Positions 7,253 through 14,669 of a stretch of DNA of 40,486 nucleotides are shown here, in pieces. How positions within the stretch are numbered: position 1 is the stretch's first letter; the number at the start of each line of letters is the position of its first letter. Under the pieces are notes generated by a model that had not been told where the DNA came from, ran no database searches, and was given only the letters and a program-made list of their open reading frames with translations. This DNA comes from an uncultured Bacteroidales bacterium (lineage in GTDB: Bacteria > Bacteroidota > Bacteroidia > Bacteroidales > UBA3824), in assembly GCA_937877455.1 (NCBI GenBank), contig CALFIU010000128.1, positions 1-40,486 of the forward strand. Direction: 5' to 3'. Position numbers and translations under genes: made by a program.

Positions 7253-8182
7253 ATGTCGAAGTACATCAATCCATACACCGACTTTGGTTTCAAGAAACTT
7301 TTTGGCTCGGAACTCAACAAGGAACTGTTGATTGGCTTTCTCAACGCACTTTTTGAGGAGGCTAAACAGTTGCCTGACGACCATATCCTTGATGTCAAGT
7401 ACCTTAACCCAGAACAACTTGGACGCTCGCCGTATGATCGGAAAGCAGTTTTCGACGTTTTGTGCGAAACCGAGAAAGGCACAAAGTTCCATCTTGAAAT
7501 GCAGAACGTTTTTCAGGAGTTTTTCATCGACAGGACGATTTATTATTCCACGTTCTCAATCCAAAACATGGCTCACAAAGACTCCACTGAGGAAGGACGT
7601 TGGAATTTCCAACTTCAACGGCTCTATTCTGTCAACCTCCTCAATTTCACATTCAAAGAAAAGGAAAAGAAAAACGTTGGCGGAGAGTCCACAAAAGAAA
7701 TCGTTGAAGAAATCTCCGAAGACGACCTCCTACACTGCGTGATGCTCAAAAACATAAAGACCAACAAAGTATTCTCCGACAAGTTGGTTTTCATATACTT
7801 AGAGATGCCCAAGTTCAAGAAGTCGATAGGGGAATGTAAGACGCTGTATGAAAAATGGCTCTTTGTGCTTCAAAACCTTACGCGACTCCTTGAACGCCCG
7901 AAAGAGTTGCAAGAAAGGGTTTTCAAACGCCTGTTCGAGCAAGCGGAAATCGCATCCTACACTCCCGAAGAGTACAATGCCTACGAAGAAAGCCTCAAAA
8001 ACCTTTGGGACATCGCCAACGGCATGGAAGCCGCCGAGAAAAAAGGCATCGAAAAAGGCAAAATTCAAGGTTTTAGCCAAGCCAAACTCGACATGGCTCG
8101 GATGATGATTGCCGATGGCGAACCTATTGAAAAAATTGCAAAGTATACAGGACTGACACCAGAACAGATTGTAGAAATATAG
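7253..8182 (+). CDS. Rpn-family recombination-promoting nuclease / PD-(D/E)XK transposase-like protein
   Basis: The N-terminus YINPYTDFGFKKLFG is the hallmark of the Rpn/PDDEXK_2 family. Active-site residues look intact: D68 in VFDVLC and E82-x-Q84 in FHLEMQ. At 309 residues it is full length. The C-terminal part has an EKKGIEKGKIQGFSQAK linker and ends in a small helical segment (MIADGEPIEKIAKYTGLT) that resembles the helix pairs seen at the end of many family members. E. coli RpnA-type proteins are DNA endonucleases that raise RecA-independent recombination; Bacteroidota genomes carry many copies, often annotated as transposases. It has its own promoter and terminator, so it is a single-gene unit. 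Specific function here is unknown. Confidence 0.92.
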   Translation: MSKYINPYTDFGFKKLFGSELNKELLIGFLNALFEEAKQLPDDHILDVKYLNPEQLGRSPYDRKAVFDVLCETEKGTKFHLEMQNVFQEFFIDRTIYYSTFSIQNMAHKDSTEEGRWNFQLQRLYSVNLLNFTFKEKEKKNVGGESTKEIVEEISEDDLLHCVMLKNIKTNKVFSDKLVFIYLEMPKFKKSIGECKTLYEKWLFVLQNLTRLLERPKELQERVFKRLFEQAEIASYTPEEYNAYEESLKNLWDIANGMEAAEKKGIEKGKIQGFSQAKLDMARMMIADGEPIEKIAKYTGLTPEQIVEI

Positions 8183-8208
8183 TTTTGAAAGTTGTTCTGT
8201 TTAAAAAT

Positions 8209-8251
8209 TAATGGCTTGCCAAAATGTTCTGTACATCTCGGCAAGCCATTA
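8209..8251. terminator. Bidirectional terminator between the Rpn gene and rubrerythrin
   Basis: TAATGGCTTGCC at 8209-8220 pairs perfectly with GGCAAGCCATTA at 8240-8251 around a 19-base loop. It lies between the ends of two convergent genes. The flanking A/T runs are short, so termination may be imperfect. Confidence 0.75.
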
Positions 8252-8255
8252 GATT

Positions 8256-8798
8256 TTAGTAATTTTCCGCTTTGAGTTGGAAATATGCCTGCGGATGGTC
8301 GCAAACGGGACATTTTTCGGGTGCAGATTTGCCGACAACTATGTGTCCACAATTAGAACACTGCCAGATGCAGTCGCCCTCGCGAGAGAACACTATTTTG
8401 TCTTCGATGTTCTTCAGAAGTTTGCGATAACGTTCTTCATGCTCTTTCTCAATGGCTGCAACGCCCTCAAAAAGGTCTGCAATCTCGTTGAATCCCTCCT
8501 CGCGAGCTTCTTTTGCCATACGCGGATACATATCAGTCCACTCTTGATTTTCTCCATTTGCAGCATCAATGAGGTTTGCGAGTGTGTCGGCAACCTTGCC
8601 ACCGTGGAGCAACTTGAACCAAATTTTGGCGTGTTCTTTTTCTTGATTTGCTGTTTCTTCAAAAAGCGAAGCAATTTGCACATAGCCGTCTTTCTTGGCT
8701 TTTGACGCATAGTAAGTGTACTTGTTACGAGCTTGACTTTCGCCTGCAAACGCCTCCATGAGGTTCTGCTCTGTCTTTGTTCCTTTAAGTTCTTTCAT
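8256..8798 (-). CDS. rbr: Rubrerythrin
   Basis: Rubrerythrin is a cytosolic non-haem iron peroxidase that reduces hydrogen peroxide and protects anaerobes from oxygen. The N-terminal ferritin-like four-helix domain has the di-iron ligands E20, E53 and H56 (EKEH), and E117 and H120 (second EKEH), with further Glu residues near 97-100. The C-terminal rubredoxin domain has two CxxC pairs, C147/C150 and C163/C166 (QCSNCGH and KCPVCDHP). At 180 residues it is slightly shorter than the classical 191 but complete. It is a single-gene unit, convergent with the Rpn gene. Its presence fits an anaerobic lifestyle. Confidence 0.97.
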   Translation of the reverse strand: MKELKGTKTEQNLMEAFAGESQARNKYTYYASKAKKDGYVQIASLFEETANQEKEHAKIWFKLLHGGKVADTLANLIDAANGENQEWTDMYPRMAKEAREEGFNEIADLFEGVAAIEKEHEERYRKLLKNIEDKIVFSREGDCIWQCSNCGHIVVGKSAPEKCPVCDHPQAYFQLKAENY

Positions 8799-8843
8799 TT
8801 TTCGATTATTTGATTGTTTTTTTGATTTTTATTTGTTATAGGT

Positions 8844-8873
8844 GCGAATTTAAAATATTTTTTTGTTTGCAAA
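8844..8873 (-). promoter_or_regulatory. Possible rubrerythrin promoter
   Basis: Read on the minus strand, TTTG (8870-8873) is followed after 17 bases by TAAATTCGC (8844-8852). The -7 box has one mismatch to TAnnTTTGC and the spacer is short, so this is tentative. Confidence 0.35.
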
Positions 8874-9006
8874 AAAACTTTTTACAATTATTCTTTTTAA
8901 CATTTTGGAACAGCCTTTAACTTTTTTTATTACTTTATGTATTAAACTATGATTATTGTCTTGACGTTTAATTGATAAAAATGTTTAATTGTTAATTATA
9001 AAAACT

Positions 9007-9516
9007 ATGAAAAAAAGTTTATTATTACTATCGCTTGCAGCAATGCTAAGTTTTGGATCTTTAACGGCTTCGGCACAAGAAAGACAGCAAGGAAGTTGCT
9101 GCAATTTTCCTACAGAAATGGCATTGACTGATGCCCAAAAAAAACAACTTAAGGATATAAAAATTAGCGAAGAGAAAAAACTTATGCCTATCGACAATCA
9201 GTTGAAAGAAAAAAAGGCACATCTCAATACTTTGCGCACAGCCGAAAAGCCTGATATGGGGCAGATTAACTCTACTGTGGAAGAAATTGGTAAACTCCGT
9301 ATTGAAAAACAAAAGATAAAAGAAGCTTCTATTCAGGATATTCGTAAAGTGCTAACAGAAGAACAACGTCTTGCGTTTGACAAACGTGGTAGTCATTTTG
9401 GAAAAGGACATGGTCATCATCAACATCCACAGCAACCTCGTGGCGGTGATGGTCATCATCAAAATGGTGGTCATTGCAACCAACAAAAATCTGGCAATAA
9501 CGGTAACAACAAGTAG
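9007..9516 (+). CDS. Spy/CpxP-like periplasmic protein with a His-rich tail
   Basis: The protein has a signal peptide (about residues 1-24, ending in LTASAQ) and a helical body with two LTxxQ motifs, LTDAQ at 40-44 and LTEEQ at 116-120. These are typical of the Spy/CpxP/ZraP group of periplasmic chaperone-like, stress-linked proteins. The C-terminus (about 130-169) is rich in His, Gly, Gln and Asn (KGHGHHQHPQQ and GDGHHQNGGHCN) and a CC pair follows the signal peptide, so metal binding is plausible, as in ZraP. I chose the ATG at 9007 because it opens a standard signal peptide; a TTG at 8989 would add six residues before it. The gene stands alone between two terminators. Confidence 0.8.
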   Translation: MKKSLLLLSLAAMLSFGSLTASAQERQQGSCCNFPTEMALTDAQKKQLKDIKISEEKKLMPIDNQLKEKKAHLNTLRTAEKPDMGQINSTVEEIGKLRIEKQKIKEASIQDIRKVLTEEQRLAFDKRGSHFGKGHGHHQHPQQPRGGDGHHQNGGHCNQQKSGNNGNNK

Positions 9517-9543
9517 CGTAGATTTAAAAAAACATAAAATTCT

Positions 9544-9587
9544 AAAAATTGGTCGTTGGGAACAAAATGCACGGCGATCAATTTTTG
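9544..9587 (+). terminator. Terminator of the Spy-like gene
   Basis: AAAAATTGGTCG (9544-9555) pairs with CGATCAATTTTT (9575-9586), with one G-U pair and a 19-base loop, ending in five T. Confidence 0.65.
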
Positions 9588-9651
9588 TACTTCTTATCGC
9601 TTAGTATCGAAAAAAATGTTTTAAAAAGATGCGTATTGTTGATAATAAAAA

Positions 9652-9690
9652 TGACCAAAAGAAATGGGTTTATGCTTATTCTTTTGGTCA
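9652..9690. terminator. Hairpin between convergent genes, probable terminator of the lipoprotein gene
   Basis: TGACCAAAAGAA (9652-9663) pairs perfectly over 12 bases with TTCTTTTGGTCA (9679-9690). On the minus strand it lies just after the lipoprotein stop at 9713. No long T run follows on either side. Confidence 0.6.
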
Positions 9691-9712
9691 ATTTATTTGG
9701 TTTAATAATTTG

Positions 9713-10771
9713 TTAATCAGTTAATTGGTATCTTATTTTTAGTTTGTATTTTATATCTTCCATTCCACCAGAGTTGTCGGTGTCGTCAATGTAGATAATA
9801 GCCATTCTTCCATTGTATAGTTTAACAGCGTAAAGTTGTTTTTTCTGTATGTTAGAAACACCGTTGCCCATCTGTTCGTTGCCAAGGAATGTGGAGTTCC
9901 AACCGCCTTGATCTTTAAGGTCGTCGATGATTTTGTCGGTAAGTAGTTCCCAAGATAAACTTTGTTGATATGGTTGATCGTCTTCGGTATATAGAGTAAG
10001 AGTTCGTGAAATAAGTCCAATTTCTGTATTTCGTTGGGTTTCTGCCACATTGGTATAATCAATTGCACCATAACTTATGAAGTAAAGATAGCCGCTTGTA
10101 GTTTGCCACATCAATGAGTCTTTGCCGCTGAGGTATTCGGCATCGGGGCTTACAAAACCGTAATCTGTAATCATATATGGAGGATTTTTAAGCGATTTTC
10201 GTTCGTCGGTGTTGCCACGTTCATAAAAAAATACAAGGTCGCAATGGTAGTTTTGTGTGTAAAAATCGTTCCAACCGTAGGCTACGTGTTTTTCTATGTC
10301 GATGAAACACTGTCCGTTGAGAGGACTTTTTGAAACAGTTATTTCAAATGTATCGGTTTCTGGGTAATTAAAATGATATTTTGCGCGTTGGATTATTTCT
10401 TTTTTTAGTGCGCCTGCCTGTGCAACAAAATGAATGTAGTATATGCTATCTTTGGGTAGTCCACTATATCCACGACCTATTTCAAGTTGTTTAAATGTTA
10501 CTGAGGTTTCGTGGGTGTATTTGTCAAAAACCACAGAGTCGCGCCATAAGGCTGGGATACTAAACAGGTAAGCAGAATTGAGATCGCCTTCACTTTTTAT
10601 TTTTGCGGTAAATGTTATTGGTTCGCGCCACGAAAAATATACAAATCCAGCACTATCACTTGGGGTGATGGTTATTTCTGGTTCGTTAATGTCAACGTTA
10701 TCAATGCAACCTATCATGCCAACTATGGCTACAATGGCTGCTATTAATGTTAATTTTATATGTTTTTTCAT
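9713..10771 (-). CDS. Lipoprotein of unknown function
   Basis: The 352-residue protein has a lipoprotein signal peptide with the lipobox GMIGC (C22), followed by IDNVDINEPEIT. The mature part looks mainly beta-stranded, with many Tyr, Thr and Ser residues, and has no repeat or catalytic motif that I recognise. It is probably anchored in the outer or inner membrane facing the periplasm; the residues just after the cysteine (IDNVDINE) are only mildly acidic, so surface export is uncertain. It is a single-gene unit: a hairpin follows it, and a divergent LuxR-type regulator gene starts 149 bases from its own start, so the regulator could control it. Confidence 0.75.
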   Translation of the reverse strand: MKKHIKLTLIAAIVAIVGMIGCIDNVDINEPEITITPSDSAGFVYFSWREPITFTAKIKSEGDLNSAYLFSIPALWRDSVVFDKYTHETSVTFKQLEIGRGYSGLPKDSIYYIHFVAQAGALKKEIIQRAKYHFNYPETDTFEITVSKSPLNGQCFIDIEKHVAYGWNDFYTQNYHCDLVFFYERGNTDERKSLKNPPYMITDYGFVSPDAEYLSGKDSLMWQTTSGYLYFISYGAIDYTNVAETQRNTEIGLISRTLTLYTEDDQPYQQSLSWELLTDKIIDDLKDQGGWNSTFLGNEQMGNGVSNIQKKQLYAVKLYNGRMAIIYIDDTDNSGGMEDIKYKLKIRYQLTD

Positions 10772-10879
10772 AGTTTTATTTGTTTTATTTATGTCGGTTG
10801 ATGTTTAAATCTCTAAAATTCACGTTGTAAAAATAACGAAAAATTTTTATTTGTTATTAAAAATCAATGCTAAATTTTT

Positions 10880-10888
10880 TATTTTTGC
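10880..10888 (+). promoter_or_regulatory. -7 box of the LuxR-type regulator gene
   Basis: TATTTTTGC matches TAnnTTTGC and lies 31 bases before the ATG at 10920. No good TTTG is found at 19-21 bases upstream. Its position supports the ATG at 10920 over the upstream TTG at 10851, which would fall before the transcription start. Confidence 0.55.
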
Positions 10889-10919
10889 AATAAATATAAT
10901 TCAACAAACAAACACAAAC

Positions 10920-11582
10920 ATGATTTACATTGGCATTTACAACAGACACAAACTGATTTTGCAATGTTTGGAACATTATTTTGCAGCCAATTCTGAGATA
11001 AATGTGGCTTTGGCGGTAAGTACCAAGGATGCTCTTTTTGAAAAAATGGCCAACAGAACAGTTAATATTTTGATAATAAATGTTTTGGAAATAACGCACA
11101 ATGATCTTGACACAATTATTTCTGTTAAGATGAAATATCCCAAGACATCTGTTTTGATAATGTCTGATTCTGGACGCGACGACATGGTGTTGAAAGCTAT
11201 AAAAGCGGGTGCAAAAGGTTTTTTGACAGTAGATTCAGATATTTCGGATCTTATTCAAGCCATTTACACAATTAGGGGTGGACACGATTTTTATAGTGAT
11301 AGCATTACTCGTATTTTGCTTAGTCGCTATGCCGACAACATAAAAGGTAATACTTCCGCAGCCGACGACTACAACGATGAATCTACGGCGTTGAGTAGCC
11401 GCCAAATAGAAATTTTAAAGCATTGGGGCGAGGGAATGAGCAACCAAGAAATTGCTGATAAACTTTTTATTAGCGTTAGAACGGTGGAAACTCACAAAAA
11501 CCACATTATGCAAAAGCTTAATTTAAAATCGAGTGTCGATTTAATAAAGTTTGCTATTAGAAACAATATTATTCAAATTTAG
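10920..11582 (+). CDS. LuxR/NarL-type regulator with a degenerate receiver domain
   Basis: The 220-residue protein has the layout of a NarL-type response regulator: an N-terminal receiver fold (about 1-118), a linker rich in Asp, Asn and Ser (about 138-157), and a C-terminal LuxR helix-turn-helix (about 158-216; LSSRQIEILKHWGEGMSNQE then ISVRTVETHKNHIMQKL). The receiver lacks the chemistry for phosphorylation: the acidic pair is N8-R9, the phosphoacceptor position is N54 (LIINVLE), and the conserved lysine is replaced in GFLTVDSD (about 101-107). It should therefore work without a partner kinase, perhaps by binding a ligand or by constitutive dimerisation. The start at 10920 is supported by a -7 box upstream. 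It diverges from a lipoprotein gene, a possible target. Confidence 0.88.
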   Translation: MIYIGIYNRHKLILQCLEHYFAANSEINVALAVSTKDALFEKMANRTVNILIINVLEITHNDLDTIISVKMKYPKTSVLIMSDSGRDDMVLKAIKAGAKGFLTVDSDISDLIQAIYTIRGGHDFYSDSITRILLSRYADNIKGNTSAADDYNDESTALSSRQIEILKHWGEGMSNQEIADKLFISVRTVETHKNHIMQKLNLKSSVDLIKFAIRNNIIQI

Positions 11583-11596
11583 CGTATTGTATTGGA

Positions 11597-11614
11597 TTTA
11601 AACTTTTAGTTTAG
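11597..11614. repeat. 18-base palindromic direct repeat, copy 1
   Basis: TTTAAACTTTTAGTTTAG, which contains the small palindrome AAACT-TTT-AGTTT, occurs identically at 11661-11678. The two copies flank the terminator between the LuxR-type gene and the outer-membrane protein gene. Confidence 0.7.
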
Positions 11615-11618
11615 ATAA

Positions 11619-11656
11619 ACAAAAACAGCCACCTGAAACCCAGCGTGGCTGTTTTG
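11619..11656. terminator. Bidirectional terminator between convergent genes
   Basis: ACAGCCAC (11625-11632) pairs with GTGGCTGT (11645-11652), with A residues on the left and T residues on the right. It closes the LuxR-type gene and probably the outer-membrane pair on the other strand. Confidence 0.85.
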
Positions 11657-11660
11657 TATG

Positions 11661-11678
11661 TTTAAACTTTTAGTTTAG
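11661..11678. repeat. 18-base palindromic direct repeat, copy 2
   Basis: This is identical to 11597-11614 and ends one base before the stop codon of the minus-strand outer-membrane protein gene. Confidence 0.7.
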
Positions 11679-11679
11679 G

Positions 11680-12330
11680 TTAGAAATTAACTCCAAATTC
11701 AACTGCAAATACGCCATTGCGCATTTTGTAATCTTTGTCGTTTTTAGAATTAAAATTCAGAAAACCCATTCCATATTGTATGCCAAGATAACATACGCTA
11801 AATTCCAATCCACCACCGATATTCATTCCAAAATCGAATTGTTGATAATTACATTCTGTAGCTTTGCTGCTGAAGGCTTTTTGCTTTTTGCCGCCATCTT
11901 TATCTTTTGCACTTCCGTTTACTTCATATTTGTGTCTTCCAAACATTCCAAACCCGAAATATGGACCAGCAAAACCTCTTACGGTAAGATTGCTATTGAT
12001 TTCGTATTTATAAACAGCGTTAACGGGAATTTCTAAATAGTTGAGATTGTAAATATCTTTGATATTGTTACCCGCAATATCTTTATATTCTTTTTTGGCA
12101 CCTTTGGGAGCAAAATAAATGCCAGGTTCGAGATAAAAGTCGCCGTCAAGGTTGAAACAACCTACTATACCTGCTTTTAATCCGAGTTTTGCGCTATAAT
12201 CAGCATCGCTGAAGTCTCCCAAGATATTTGCTACGTTCATTCCAACACGAACACCTAAAGTGTAGTCTTGAGCAAATCCGTTGGCGGCAAAAACTATTGT
12301 CATTACCGCAATTGTTAAAATCTTTTTCAT
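11680..12330 (-). CDS. Outer-membrane beta-barrel protein (PorT-like family)
   Basis: The 216-residue protein has a signal peptide (MKKILTIAVMTIVFAANGFA) followed by alternating strands with aromatic girdles and a terminal VEFGVNF strand, as in small eight-strand outer-membrane barrels of the OMP_b-brl_2 type. The opening GVRVGMNVANILGDFS and LEIPVNAVYKYEI are typical of this Bacteroidota family. The role is unknown; members are often abundant surface proteins. It follows a paralogue of exactly the same length on the same strand after 40 bases, so the two are probably cotranscribed and arose by duplication. Confidence 0.85.
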   Translation of the reverse strand: MKKILTIAVMTIVFAANGFAQDYTLGVRVGMNVANILGDFSDADYSAKLGLKAGIVGCFNLDGDFYLEPGIYFAPKGAKKEYKDIAGNNIKDIYNLNYLEIPVNAVYKYEINSNLTVRGFAGPYFGFGMFGRHKYEVNGSAKDKDGGKKQKAFSSKATECNYQQFDFGMNIGGGLEFSVCYLGIQYGMGFLNFNSKNDKDYKMRNGVFAVEFGVNF

Positions 12331-12370
12331 GTTTTTTTACTGTTTTTTATTTTGTATTTATTGTTGTTTG

Positions 12371-13021
12371 TTAAAAGCTATAACCTAACCAAACGATAAA
12401 TGTGCCAGTTGTGCCTTTGAATTTATCGCCGTTGAGTTTTTCTTTAAGTTCTGATATGTTTTGTAGTCCTAAGTCGTAGCCAGCACCGATGTAAAGGTGT
12501 TCGCCATAATACCAACCAGCACCAAATTGAAATCCCCAGTCGAAATTTTTGAAACCATTGTCTTTAAACGAGTTGTATTCTTCTTTCCAAGTTGCTAAAT
12601 TTAGTAGGCTTCCTTCTACTTCTGTTTTTCCAAAAAGTCCGTAAGAAATAAATGGACCTGCAAAAATGTCGAATTTAAAAATTGATGCATCTACTTTAAG
12701 TTTAAAATCAATTGGAATTTCTAAGTAGTTGAGTTTTGCGTTGATTTCTGATGAAGAAAAATCTTCTCCATAGATTGCTACGCCAGTTTTTTGTTCTATT
12801 TTTCCGCCTTTCATGTTAAGAAAAACTCCTGGTTGAAGATAAAGTGCGCCAGTTAGGTTAATGTCGTAAATTAGTCCAACATTGTAACCTATTTGAGGGT
12901 CTGTGTTGTCGAGGTCTTTGCCGAGGGTTGCTATGTTAATACCAGCCCTAACGCCAAATTGCGCCATTACTGTATTGGCAAACAATGCTAATACTGCTGT
13001 TAATATAAAGATTTTTCTCAT
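12371..13021 (-). CDS. Outer-membrane beta-barrel protein, paralogue of the next gene
   Basis: The 216-residue protein has a signal peptide (MRKIFILTAVLALFANTVMA) and the same barrel layout as its neighbour: FGVRAGINIATLG near the start, LYLQPGVFLNMKGG, LNYLEIPIDFKLKV, FAGPFISYGLFG and a terminal strand ending in F. The shared order of motifs (LEIP, FAGPF/Y, YGLFG/FGMFG) shows a tandem duplication with large divergence. It is the first gene of the pair. The upstream region holds TATCTTGCG, a one-base-short relative of the usual -7 box, which I do not count as a firm promoter. Confidence 0.85.
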   Translation of the reverse strand: MRKIFILTAVLALFANTVMAQFGVRAGINIATLGKDLDNTDPQIGYNVGLIYDINLTGALYLQPGVFLNMKGGKIEQKTGVAIYGEDFSSSEINAKLNYLEIPIDFKLKVDASIFKFDIFAGPFISYGLFGKTEVEGSLLNLATWKEEYNSFKDNGFKNFDWGFQFGAGWYYGEHLYIGAGYDLGLQNISELKEKLNGDKFKGTTGTFIVWLGYSF

Positions 13022-13223
13022 TTTTTTTGTATATATTGTTTATAAAAATTTAATATTTTTTGTTGGCTATTATTTTTTTAGCGGCGCAAGATACTAATTT
13101 TTAAGTTATTTTATGTTAAGATAAAACTAAATTATTAAACTTTTTGTTTATGTTGCTTAGTATCATTTGTTAACAATTGTTGGATTATAAGCAAAAAATG
13201 AATTGTTATTTGGTGTTTTTTTG

Positions 13224-13232
13224 TAATTTTGC
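13224..13232 (+). promoter_or_regulatory. -7 box immediately upstream of the MATE gene
   Basis: TAATTTTGC matches TAnnTTTGC and ends three bases before the ATG at 13236. An imperfect -33 element (ATTG, 13202-13205) lies 18 bases upstream. If used, transcription would begin at or just inside the annotated start codon. Confidence 0.55.
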
Positions 13233-13235
13233 GCC

Positions 13236-14579
13236 ATGAAAAGCCAATATGAAATAATGACGCTTACACCAGTAGAAAGGCTTATTCCACGGCTTGCTGC
13301 TCCGTCGATGTTGAGTATGGTTACTGGTGCTATTTATAATACAGCAGATACGTGGTTTGTATCGCAGCTTGGCGATAGTGCAACAGGGGCAACTGGTGTT
13401 TGTCTTGCTGTAACGGCAATGTTACAAGCGGTTGGTTTTTGGATTGGAATGGGTGCAGCGAGCAATATTTCGCGTTTTCTTGGTCGCCGTCATGTATTTA
13501 AATCTTGCATTATGGCATCTTCTGCCATTGTGATGGCTATGGTTGGAGGATTGATGTTGACGTGTTTTGGAGTGTTGTTTAATCGGCAATTGCTGTCTTT
13601 GTTGGGAAGTACCCAAACTATTTTGCCATTTGCACAAGAATATTCTCGTATTTTGTTCTTGGGTGCGCCTTTTGCTTGTACATCTTTTGTTCTTAACAAT
13701 CTATTGCGTAGCCAAGGTAAGGCTTTTTTTAGCATGGTAGGCGTTGTTTCTGGTGCAATACTCAATATTTTTCTCGACCCGCTTTTTATTTTTGTTTTTA
13801 ACCTTGGCATTGCAGGTGCAGCGTTATCAACAATAATTTGTCAGGCACTTAGTTTTTTAATAATGTTTGTTTTTTTGTGTAGCGAGAGGAGTGTTGTTAA
13901 ATTTAGAACAAAATATATAAGTAAAAATCTTGGCGTTTATTTGATGATTTTATCTACGGGATTGCCTTCGTTGATACGTCAGGGATGCAACGCCGCAGCC
14001 ACAGTATTGCTCAATCGTGCGGCTGGTATTTATGGCGATTCGGCAGTTGCAGCAATGTCGGTGGTTGGGCGTATTAATTTTTTGGTTGGTAGCCTTGTTG
14101 GAGGTTTTGGACAAGGATTTCAACCTGTTGTTGGCTATGCCTATGGTGCAAAAAACTATAATCGTGTATGGCAATGTTATAGATTTTCGCTTATGGTATG
14201 TGTTTGCATTTTGACGGTTGGGGCGGTGGTATGCAGTTTGTTTGCAACTGATATTGTTGGAAGTTTTAGAGGTGATAGTCCTGTAGTAATACAAATTGGG
14301 TCGCGCGCTTTAAGGTATCTAAGTTTTAGTATGCCATTTTTTGCGGTAGTTATTTTGGCTAACATGTTGTTACAAACCACGGGTCATAAAGCTTTGGCTT
14401 CGTTTACTTCGCTTACCCGACAAGGGATTTTTTACATACCATTAATAATTGCGTTGCCATATTTTTATGGAATAGATGGCATTATTTTATGTCAACCGAT
14501 AGCCGATTTGTTGTCAGCAGTGGTTTGTGGCGTGGCTACGGTGTATTTTTTTAAGAAAAAATGTCGGTTGGCGTTTTAA
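13236..14579 (+). CDS. MATE-family multidrug/metabolite exporter
   Basis: The 447-residue inner-membrane protein has about 12 hydrophobic segments in two related halves, the family pattern and length. Typical sequence includes LAAPSMLSMVTGAIYNTADT near the start, and GFGQGFQPVVGYAYGAKNYN in the second half, a classic MATE segment. The family exports organic cations or other small molecules in exchange for sodium or protons; the substrate cannot be told. The start may be 13236 (MKSQYEIM) or 13257 (MTLTPVERLI). A -7 promoter box so close to 13236 makes either a leaderless message or the second ATG likely. Confidence 0.92.
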   Translation: MKSQYEIMTLTPVERLIPRLAAPSMLSMVTGAIYNTADTWFVSQLGDSATGATGVCLAVTAMLQAVGFWIGMGAASNISRFLGRRHVFKSCIMASSAIVMAMVGGLMLTCFGVLFNRQLLSLLGSTQTILPFAQEYSRILFLGAPFACTSFVLNNLLRSQGKAFFSMVGVVSGAILNIFLDPLFIFVFNLGIAGAALSTIICQALSFLIMFVFLCSERSVVKFRTKYISKNLGVYLMILSTGLPSLIRQGCNAAATVLLNRAAGIYGDSAVAAMSVVGRINFLVGSLVGGFGQGFQPVVGYAYGAKNYNRVWQCYRFSLMVCVCILTVGAVVCSLFATDIVGSFRGDSPVVIQIGSRALRYLSFSMPFFAVVILANMLLQTTGHKALASFTSLTRQGIFYIPLIIALPYFYGIDGIILCQPIADLLSAVVCGVATVYFFKKKCRLAF

Positions 14580-14611
14580 TTTATGAGGCTAATTTATTGT
14601 GTTGTTAAAAT

Positions 14612-14641
14612 TTTGTTATTGATTTTTTGTATTATTTTTGC
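14612..14641 (+). promoter_or_regulatory. Promoter of the sodium:solute symporter gene
   Basis: TTTG (14612-14615), 17 bases, then TATTTTTGC (14633-14641). The -7 box is perfect; the spacer is two bases shorter than ideal. It lies 28 bases before the ATG. Confidence 0.6.
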
Positions 14642-14669
14642 CAATGTTTTTAACAAAAAGATTAAATAA

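Noticed and set aside
8989..9006. TTG start six codons upstream of the Spy-like gene
   Set aside because: The ATG at 9007 opens a normal signal peptide; the extension would only place six residues before it.
10851..10919. Upstream TTG start for the LuxR-type regulator
   Set aside because: The -7 promoter box at 10880-10888 lies inside this extension, so it would not be transcribed; family N-termini begin near the ATG at 10920.
13060..13110. Possible minus-strand promoter of the outer-membrane barrel pair (TATCTTGCG)
   Set aside because: One base is missing from the TAnnTTTGC pattern and no -33 element is visible, so I did not list it.
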